64,000 nucleotides of DNA, from contig CACWTN010000003.1 of assembly GCA_902763805.1 (NCBI GenBank), forward strand, positions 1 through 64,000. Reading direction: 5' to 3'. The first letter of the stretch is position 1. Every line of letters starts with the position of its first letter. This DNA is from an uncultured bacterium. Its GTDB lineage: Bacteria > Cyanobacteriota > Vampirovibrionia > Gastranaerophilales > Gastranaerophilaceae. Below are positions 58,109 through 64,000 of the stretch, in pieces. Below the pieces are notes generated by a model. That model made no database searches. It saw nothing but the letters and a program-made list of their open reading frames with translations, and was not told the origin of the DNA. Made by a program: the position numbers and the translations under genes.

Positions 58109-58852
58109 ATGAAAATAGCGGTTATTTCTGATATACACGGCAATATGGAGGCTCTTAATGCTGTTTTGGAAGATATAAAAGAACAAAAATGTGAAAGATT
58201 ATTTGTTCTGGGTGATTATGCCATGGCAGGTCCCGAACCGAAATCAGTTGTTGACTATTTTATGAACAGAGCTCAGGAAGCTGATATTGATATGATACAG
58301 GGAAATACAGATTTAATGATAGCTGATTATAATGACGGTCTGTATGATTTTTTAAAAGAGAAAGCTCCCGTTATGGCAGAAGCTTTAACAAATGATGTAA
58401 GTATTCTTGATGAAGGTGAAAAAGAATTTTTAAAACATCTTCCCGCTCAAAAAGAAGTATTTATTGATGGCGTAAAATTCCTGCTTGTGCATGGTTCCCC
58501 GAGAAAAAATAATGAAGACATTTTGCCTGATTTACCTTTGTCTATGGTAGAAGAAATGCTTGAAGGAGTTGATACTCAGGTTGTGTTATGCGGTCATACC
58601 CATATTCCGTGCGGATTTCAGACGACCAAAAAACAAACAGTGGTAAACGCAGGAAGTGTCGGAAGACCTTTTACTCCCGAACCAAAATCATGTTATCTTG
58701 TTATAACCGTTACTGACGGAAAATATGCTTTTGAACACAGATTTGTAGAGTATGATAAGCAAACTGCATCCGATAAATTGAGAAAACGCGGTTTTAAGGG
58801 TTCTGAAAAACTTGCCCAAACATTACTTGACCCGAAAGAACGTCATTTCTAG
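58109..58852 (+). CDS. Metallophosphoesterase (YfcE/MJ0936-like calcineurin family)
   Basis: A 247-residue phosphoesterase with all five metal motifs: DIHGN, GDYAMAGP, GNTD, LVHGSPR and CGHTHIP. The SVGRPFTPEPKSCYLVI end is typical of single-domain phosphodiesterases of this group, which act on cyclic or simple phosphodiesters. Physiological substrate unknown. SD GAGGAG lies 6 bases before the ATG. It is followed 21 bases later by the DUF486 membrane protein, possibly the same transcript. Confidence 0.87.
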   Translation: MKIAVISDIHGNMEALNAVLEDIKEQKCERLFVLGDYAMAGPEPKSVVDYFMNRAQEADIDMIQGNTDLMIADYNDGLYDFLKEKAPVMAEALTNDVSILDEGEKEFLKHLPAQKEVFIDGVKFLLVHGSPRKNNEDILPDLPLSMVEEMLEGVDTQVVLCGHTHIPCGFQTTKKQTVVNAGSVGRPFTPEPKSCYLVITVTDGKYAFEHRFVEYDKQTASDKLRKRGFKGSEKLAQTLLDPKERHF

Positions 58853-58873
58853 GGATAAACAGAGGATAAAGGT

Positions 58874-59212
58874 ATGTTTAAGTATTTATCACCTATAGTA
58901 TTATTAATAATTTCTAATGTGTTTATGACTTTTGCGTGGTACGGTCATTTAAAACACAGAAGTATGCCGCTGCTGATAGTTATACTTGTAAGCTGGGGGA
59001 TTGCATTCTTTGAATATTGTTTTCAGGTCCCGGCAAACAGAATAGGATATTCCGTGTACAGTGCAGCGCAATTAAAAACTGTACAGGAAATTATTACACT
59101 TTCTGTTTTTGCAATATTTTCCGTTCTGTATCTTAAAGAAGAATTCAGATGGAATTATCTTATAGGATTTATATTCATCGTTCTTGCAGCATTTTTCATT
59201 TTCAGAAAATAA
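58874..59212 (+). CDS. DUF486-family small membrane protein (DMT superfamily)
   Basis: A 112-residue protein with four membrane segments. WYGHLKHR, ISWGIAFFEYCFQVPANRIGY, SAAQLKTVQEIITLSVFAIFSVLYLKEEFRWNYLIGF are the DUF486 pattern. It is related to half-size drug/metabolite transporters (EmrE-like) and probably works as a dimer, but no substrate is known. It ends next to an imperfect AGACCTGC/GCAGATCT inverted repeat (59216-59236) that may terminate the + strand transcript. Confidence 0.88.
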   Translation: MFKYLSPIVLLIISNVFMTFAWYGHLKHRSMPLLIVILVSWGIAFFEYCFQVPANRIGYSVYSAAQLKTVQEIITLSVFAIFSVLYLKEEFRWNYLIGFIFIVLAAFFIFRK

Positions 59213-59254
59213 AAAAGACCTGCGTATTGCAGATCTGGTAATTTATCAAGTGTA

Positions 59255-59569
59255 TTACAATTTGAAATAGATTTTGTTCAGTAGTGCAATGTTTATTGCG
59301 CCTAACCTCTGTTCTTCCATTTCTGATCGTTGTGCATAATCACTTCTGTCAACCGGGTTTAAAACCTGTACTCCTAAATCTTTATTTGAGTTTGATATGT
59401 CGTTGTTGTTTATTCTCTGTACAAGTTCGGCACCTGCCTTATTCAGCCTGTCGGCATCCTTCGCCTGATTTCCTGTCGGAGGAATACCAAGCGATAGCAA
59501 ATCTCTCATAATACGCAGATATTCGGCATTAATACCGTACGCAAAATTACTTCCGATAGCCTGTACCAA
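59255..59569 (-). CDS. Small protein of unknown function with TTG start
   Basis: A 104-residue soluble protein with no recognised domain. The TTG start follows AGGAG at a spacing of 6 bases. It is helix-rich (AEYLRIMRDLLSLGIPPTGNQAKDADRLNKAGAELVQRI) with a Pro-Pro-Thr-Gly turn. It stands alone between the DUF486 and TpsB-like genes, in opposite orientation. The 258-base gap to the next gene holds promoter-like sequences only. Confidence 0.65.
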   Translation of the reverse strand: MVQAIGSNFAYGINAEYLRIMRDLLSLGIPPTGNQAKDADRLNKAGAELVQRINNNDISNSNKDLGVQVLNPVDRSDYAQRSEMEEQRLGAINIALLNKIYFKL

Positions 59570-59735
59570 AAAACACTCCTAATCTGTAAATTTTTGTAAA
59601 CTTGTTATATACCTTTTAGTTCCACATTCCGACGGCGTTATAACCATAGTATATAAACATCTTTACAAATGTTAATAAATGAGTTAGAATAAGAAATAGC
59701 GAGGTTAATATTTCTTTACAATTCGGCAATTAAAT

Positions 59736-59765
59736 TTGTTTACGTAGTTTATTTTAAACTATAAT
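59736..59765 (+). promoter_or_regulatory. Probable promoter of the TpsB-like gene
   Basis: TTGTTT - 18 bases - TATAAT, 63 bases before the ATG. Confidence 0.45.
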
Positions 59766-59827
59766 GTTGAATGTAAAGATAAAAGTATAACCCAATAATA
59801 AACAAAATTTTTAGGAAAAACGGAATT

Positions 59828-61597
59828 ATGAAGAAACATTTAAGTTATTTAATTGCAGTTGTTTGTTTTCTATCAATGTCGCAGGCACAGGCAAATATCG
59901 CTACGGATATGGGAGGATATAATGCCGGTACATTCAATACGACACAGAATTTGAATACAAATTATCAGAAGATTGATAAAAGTTATGTTCAGTCATTAGA
60001 TGATGTTACTAAAGATGAACAAATCTACGACGCAACAGTAGAAGAAAATTATTCAAGAGAAGGTTCAATTTATAACCCTCACTTCCTTCTTGAAAAAATT
60101 AATTTTGAAGGAAATACGGTAAAAGATATTAAAGAATCCGATTTGCAGAATTTAGCTCTTGAAGTATTAGGTGAAGATATTTACTTTGATGAACTTCTTG
60201 AAGTTTGTTCAAAGGTTACAAATTTATACCGTTCAAAAGGTTATCTGACTTCATACGCAACAGTTCCGCCGCAAAGAATTGTAGACGGTGTTGCAACAAT
60301 TAAAATCGTTGAAAGTAAAGTCGGCGATATGAATATTGAAGGCGAAAAATGGACCCGTGAATGGTACTTAAAACATATAATTATGGGTAAAGCAGGGCTT
60401 AGACAAGGTGATGTATTTAATGCTAAAAACCTTCAGAGAGCAATGAAAGAAATTAACAGTGAAGATTATGTTCAGGTACAGACTGAAATTGAAAGAGAAA
60501 AAACAGGCGATGAAAATACGCAAATCACTCTTAATGTACGTGACAGATTCCCTGTTAATGCAAATGTGATTTACGATGATTACGGTCGTTCATATACAGG
60601 TGCACAAAGAGTTTCATTCCTTCTTGGTATGCACAACCTTACAGGTTTGGGTGACAAGATTTACGGCGGAACTGCTATATCATCAGGTTCAACTGGCTGG
60701 ATGGCAGGATACAGCTTGCCGGTTTCTTCATACGGAACCCGTTTGTCATTTGATTTTAACGATTCACACGTCAGATTAGGCGGTCCTTACAAAGGAATGG
60801 GTGTTAAAGGTAACGCACAAAGTTACTTCTTTAAATTAACTCAGCCGTTAGTACAGACAGCTAAATCTGATTTGTTCTTCTATACAGGATATGATTTGGT
60901 AAGAGCAAACACTACAATGGCAGCTCTCGGACCTGGTGTTAATAATGATATTGCTGACTATACTTTGCATGTATGGCGTTCAGGTTTGTACGGTATGACT
61001 GATGACAGCTACGGACGTTGGATTGGTAACTTGGGCATTGACTTCGGTATGGGCGGAAACAGCCATGTAAACGCTTCAAACAGTGATACATCATTCTTTA
61101 AAATTTCAGGTGGTGCAACACGTGTTCAAAGACTTACCGCAAGAACAATGGGTATAGTTAGAGCAAACGCTATGTATTCACCGAACAAATTGTTCGCAGC
61201 AGAACAATTCCAGATAGGCGGTCCTTATACATTGAGAGGTTATCAACCTGCTGAACTTATCGGTGACTATGGTGTAAGCGGTACTGTTGAATACAGATTC
61301 CCATTCCCGTTCCTGAATCACCTGTCACAAAAACTTGATGAAAGAGTTCGCTTGGCAGTATTCTATGACTTCGGTTTAATCGGTGAAAACGGACACGTTT
61401 ATAACTATCCGCACGAATTTTTACAGTCAGTTGGCTGCGGTGCTTACTTGTCATTCACCGACTGGTTAACAGCACAGGTTGGTGTCGGCTTCCCTCTCGG
61501 CAAGAAATATTATAATGAAAGTACTGCAAGATTCTACTTCAGCGTAAACGGCGATTTAGACAGATTAATTCCGCTGAGAAATCCGCAGAAAATATAA
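59828..61597 (+). CDS. TpsB/ShlB-FhaC-like outer-membrane protein (POTRA + beta-barrel)
   Basis: A 589-residue exported protein with a signal peptide (residues 1-23, SYLIAVVCFLSMSQAQA). A POTRA-like segment (FEGNTVKDIKESDLQNLALEVLGEDIYFDELLEVCSKVTNLYRSKGYLTSYATVPPQ) is followed by a second (VKDMNIEG...YVQVQTEIER) and a C-terminal barrel of about 16 strands, with GGPYTLRGYQPAEL (the RGY motif of FhaC/TpsB loop 6) and VEYRFPFP. These proteins usually export a large TpsA adhesin. No TpsA gene is in this window, so the substrate could be elsewhere. Ends at a strong terminator. Confidence 0.85.
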   Translation: MKKHLSYLIAVVCFLSMSQAQANIATDMGGYNAGTFNTTQNLNTNYQKIDKSYVQSLDDVTKDEQIYDATVEENYSREGSIYNPHFLLEKINFEGNTVKDIKESDLQNLALEVLGEDIYFDELLEVCSKVTNLYRSKGYLTSYATVPPQRIVDGVATIKIVESKVGDMNIEGEKWTREWYLKHIIMGKAGLRQGDVFNAKNLQRAMKEINSEDYVQVQTEIEREKTGDENTQITLNVRDRFPVNANVIYDDYGRSYTGAQRVSFLLGMHNLTGLGDKIYGGTAISSGSTGWMAGYSLPVSSYGTRLSFDFNDSHVRLGGPYKGMGVKGNAQSYFFKLTQPLVQTAKSDLFFYTGYDLVRANTTMAALGPGVNNDIADYTLHVWRSGLYGMTDDSYGRWIGNLGIDFGMGGNSHVNASNSDTSFFKISGGATRVQRLTARTMGIVRANAMYSPNKLFAAEQFQIGGPYTLRGYQPAELIGDYGVSGTVEYRFPFPFLNHLSQKLDERVRLAVFYDFGLIGENGHVYNYPHEFLQSVGCGAYLSFTDWLTAQVGVGFPLGKKYYNESTARFYFSVNGDLDRLIPLRNPQKI

Positions 61598-61611
61598 GAT
61601 ATAAGATAATT

Positions 61612-61647
61612 AAAAGACGCTCTGTTAATCACAGGGCGTCTTTTTTT
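61612..61647 (+). terminator. Terminator after the TpsB-like gene
   Basis: AAAAGACGCTCTGT / ACAGGGCGTCTTTTTTT stem (one G-U) with loop TAATC. Confidence 0.88.
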
Positions 61648-61753
61648 ATGTGCTTAATACTCCTTAATACATTGACACAAGGCTGTTCTTAGGGTTAAAT
61701 AAAAATAGTATATACTGGGGAAGAGAAAGCGGCGATAAGCCTTTGGGAAAATT

Positions 61754-64000
61754 ATGTATATTAAACAACTGGAAATAGACAATTTTAAGTCATTTGCTAA
61801 TAAAGTCGAAATACCCCTTTTAAAGGGATTTACTACTATATCAGGCCCGAACGGCTCAGGTAAAAGTAATATTATTGACAGTATCCTTTTTGCATTGGGT
61901 TTATCATCAAGCAGAACTCTGCGTGCGGAAAAGTTATTTCACCTTATATCCACTTATACGAAACGGAATGAGGCTTATGTAAAAGTTGTTTTTGGTGAAA
62001 CTGATGAAGGCGAATTCTCGGTTGCAAGGCGTATCAGAAAATCTTCTCAGGGTTTTGTGAGTATATACTATATGGATGACAAAATTGTCACCAAAGAAGA
62101 TATCTTAACCAGACTTGAAAAATATAACATTACTCCAAACAGTTATAACGTTATGATGCAGGGTGATGTAATGAGTATTACTAACTGCACCTCTAACGAA
62201 AGACGAAAGATTGTTGATGAAATTGCCGGTGTTGCAGATTTTGACAGAAGAATAGAACAGGCGACTAATGAACTTGAAACAGTTGAAAAAAGAGTTGTAA
62301 ATTCTACTTTGATTTTAAATGAAGTTAACAACAATCTCGAAAAATTAAAGGAAGAAAAAGAAGTTGCGATTAAATATCAAAAATTAAAAGAAGAAAAATC
62401 AGGTTTGGAAAGTCAGATAAGTACTGTTAAATTCTTTGATTTGAAAAGAAATCTTGAAAAAGCGCATGAAAATATTCTTGATTTTACAAAGAAGAAAAAA
62501 GAAGAAGAAGTCAAATCCAAAGACTTAGAAGAAAGACTAAAGCTGATAAAAGAAGAACACGAAAAAATTTCTCTGACTATAAAAGAAAAAGGTGAGGGGC
62601 ATCAGCTTGAACTTCAGAAGGATGCTGAGGAGAAAAAGGGTTTAATTGCAAGAAAAAATGCTTCAATAGATTATTCGGATAAACAGATTCAATCAAATCT
62701 TAAGTCTATTGATAATGCCAAAAACGGTATTGAAGTACAGGAAGGCAAAATCAAAGATAATGAGATAAAGATTGAAGCAAAGCGAAATGAAATCAAAAAT
62801 ACAGACGCTAATATAAAAGAGAAACAGGCGGAATTAGCCAAAATACTGTCAGATGTTTCGGGTTTAACGGAAACTGCTGATAAGCAGCTTGAAAAGCGTA
62901 CAGCATTAAGAAAAGAGCTGGAAGATTATAAGGATAAGGAAACAAACCTGATTCAGAAACAGGCTCCTATGGAATCAGAGCTTATGTCTAAAAAGAAAGC
63001 TTTGCAGGATACAAAACAGAGCTTAACTGAGCTGGAGGATTTTAAGACAAATTACAATGAAAACAAAGCCTCAAAAGAGCTTATGATTGAGCAGCTTGAA
63101 AAAGAGGTTGAAGATTTTAAGAATATTATCAAGAATACAATGAATGAGCTTGATAAAACAAAGAACGAGCTGGATGATGTTAATTATGACTTGCAGGCAG
63201 CAAGCAGAAAAGTAATTGAACTTGAAGCTGCGAAACGTGCAAACGAGGAGGCTAATCTCGGACGTGCGGTAGATACTGTTATGGGAGCCGGTATTCGTGG
63301 TGTTCACGCTCCGTTAATGAAACTCGGTAAAGTTGATGAAGAATACGCAACCGCTATGGAAATCGCAGTTGGCGGAAGAATGGCTAATATTGTTGTAGAT
63401 GATGAGCATGTTGCCGCAACCTGTATTGAAGTTCTTAAATCGGCAGGAGCTGGACGAGTTACTTTTGTTCCTCTGAATAAGATTGTTAAATGCCCCAAAA
63501 GCCTGAATTTGCCAAAGGATAAAGGCGTTATTGATTTTGCAATAAACCTTATTGATTTTGATGATGAGTATCTTAATGCATTTTATTATGCAGTAGGTGA
63601 AACTCTTGTTGTAGAAGACAGAGAGACTGCACACAAACTTATCGGTAAATACAGAATGGTCACATTGTCAGGAGATTTGTTTGAAAAATCAGGTTCTATA
63701 ACGGGCGGCTCAATAAAGAAAACAGGACTTAAATTTGCACAAAACTCCGATTCTGAAATAGACGGATTTAAAAAGAAACAAAAAGAACTTCAGGACAAGT
63801 ACTCTGCTCTGCTTGCAAAGAGGGATTCTCTTGAGGCTAAGATAGAAGACGTGCGAAGCAGAAATTCAAACTCTGTGACAGAACTCAGCAAGGCAAAAAT
63901 AGAACTTGAAAGTGAAAAAGTTAAGTTTGAAAATACTCAAAAAACTATTGATGAAAAACTTGAGTTTATAAAAAATACAGAACCGGAGATATCGGCTTTG
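61754..64000 (+). CDS. smc: Chromosome segregation protein SMC, 5' part (runs off the window)
   Basis: The first 749 codons are present and no stop is seen. Walker A is GPNGSGKSN at residues about 31-39, in YIKQLEIDNFKSFANK. The conserved VMMQGDVMSITNCTSNERRKIVDEIAGV segment follows, then the first coiled-coil arm to about residue 510. The hinge (GRAVDTVMGAGIRGVHAPLMKLG to TLVVEDRETA) is next, with the start of the returning arm. Signature and Walker B motifs lie outside the window. SMC with ScpAB compacts and separates chromosomes. The SD is TTTGGGA; no better start seen. Confidence 0.95.
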   Translation, partial: MYIKQLEIDNFKSFANKVEIPLLKGFTTISGPNGSGKSNIIDSILFALGLSSSRTLRAEKLFHLISTYTKRNEAYVKVVFGETDEGEFSVARRIRKSSQGFVSIYYMDDKIVTKEDILTRLEKYNITPNSYNVMMQGDVMSITNCTSNERRKIVDEIAGVADFDRRIEQATNELETVEKRVVNSTLILNEVNNNLEKLKEEKEVAIKYQKLKEEKSGLESQISTVKFFDLKRNLEKAHENILDFTKKKKEEEVKSKDLEERLKLIKEEHEKISLTIKEKGEGHQLELQKDAEEKKGLIARKNASIDYSDKQIQSNLKSIDNAKNGIEVQEGKIKDNEIKIEAKRNEIKNTDANIKEKQAELAKILSDVSGLTETADKQLEKRTALRKELEDYKDKETNLIQKQAPMESELMSKKKALQDTKQSLTELEDFKTNYNENKASKELMIEQLEKEVEDFKNIIKNTMNELDKTKNELDDVNYDLQAASRKVIELEAAKRANEEANLGRAVDTVMGAGIRGVHAPLMKLGKVDEEYATAMEIAVGGRMANIVVDDEHVAATCIEVLKSAGAGRVTFVPLNKIVKCPKSLNLPKDKGVIDFAINLIDFDDEYLNAFYYAVGETLVVEDRETAHKLIGKYRMVTLSGDLFEKSGSITGGSIKKTGLKFAQNSDSEIDGFKKKQKELQDKYSALLAKRDSLEAKIEDVRSRNSNSVTELSKAKIELESEKVKFENTQKTIDEKLEFIKNTEPEISAL

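Noticed and set aside
1-64000. CRISPR arrays, tRNA/rRNA genes, insertion sequences, prophage
   Set aside because: Read for regular spaced repeats, cloverleaf signatures and transposase motifs; none was convincing. A tool search (CRISPRCasFinder, tRNAscan-SE, ISfinder) would be needed to exclude degenerate copies.

Overview
The window reads as one contiguous piece of an AT-rich (mid-30s % GC by eye), anaerobic, Gram-negative bacterial chromosome. An outer membrane is indicated by lpxD, lpxC and fabZ, a heptose-phosphate adenylyltransferase and a POTRA/beta-barrel outer-membrane protein. Fermentative life is indicated by a single-chain pyruvate:ferredoxin oxidoreductase, a 2[4Fe-4S]-type [FeFe] hydrogenase of group B type, a small ferredoxin and all three H-cluster maturases (hydE, hydF, hydG). 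Together with the type IV pilin-like cluster and many small lineage-type hypothetical proteins, this best fits Candidatus Gastranaerophilales/Melainabacteria (non-photosynthetic gut relatives of Cyanobacteria). That placement is inference from gene content. No tRNA, rRNA, CRISPR array, insertion sequence or prophage was seen.

Layout. 1-4.5 kb: a tyrosine recombinase (xerC/D-like) divergent from a small ORF, engB, two overlapping WYL-like regulators and coaX. 4.5-9.4 kb: a membrane protein built from three related units, a small conserved protein, the surE/solute-binding-protein/thyX operon and a small hydrophilic protein. 9.6-13.8 kb: secA, a glycine-rich repeat protein with a membrane anchor, and a HAD phosphatase. 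13.9-22.2 kb: five consecutive prepilin-like genes; three share an N-terminal Cys/Pro motif and a C-terminal Trp-ending motif, and one of these is 1246 residues long. 22.2-31.8 kb: an exported protein, an FAD oxidoreductase plus GT-C-like glycosyltransferase pair, then minus-strand operons fabZ-lpxC-lpxD-rfaE2 and dapB-asd-small ORF. 32-38.9 kb: a three-gene operon of unknown function, a MATE transporter, ftsH, a small membrane protein and a PAP2 phosphatase. 39-53 kb: comEC, ferredoxin, hydrogenase, hydE/hydF, a PilZ protein, hydG, a TM1266-type regulator, and PFOR flanked by two paralogous Cys-His-Asp proteins. 53.8-64 kb: aroB-aroK-aroC, ispG, a phosphoesterase, a DUF486 protein, a TpsB-like outer-membrane protein and the 5' three-quarters or so of smc.

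How the genes fit together: PFOR reduces ferredoxin, which the [FeFe] hydrogenase can reoxidise to H2; HydE/F/G build its active site. DapB/Asd feed lysine and peptidoglycan, AroB/K/C feed aromatics, IspG isoprenoids, CoaX CoA, ThyX dTMP. LpxC/LpxD/FabZ/RfaE2 build lipopolysaccharide.

Most notable observations: (i) the cluster of giant prepilins whose shared domain resembles glycine-rich tail-fibre-like domains; (ii) at least six genes with no Shine-Dalgarno sequence and a -10-like hexamer 6-7 nt before the start codon, i.e. predicted leaderless mRNAs; (iii) two paralogous Cys-His-Asp proteins sharing an upstream TAGCAAAAAA-type motif; (iv) a leader element shared by the ferredoxin and hydrogenase genes; (v) a hairpin whose loop is complementary to two SD-like segments in front of the hydrogenase regulator/hydG operon; (vi) a GC-rich palindromic insert kept in frame within hydF. 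All coordinates for starts that differ from the longest open frame were chosen from SD position or family N-terminus, and are stated as such.
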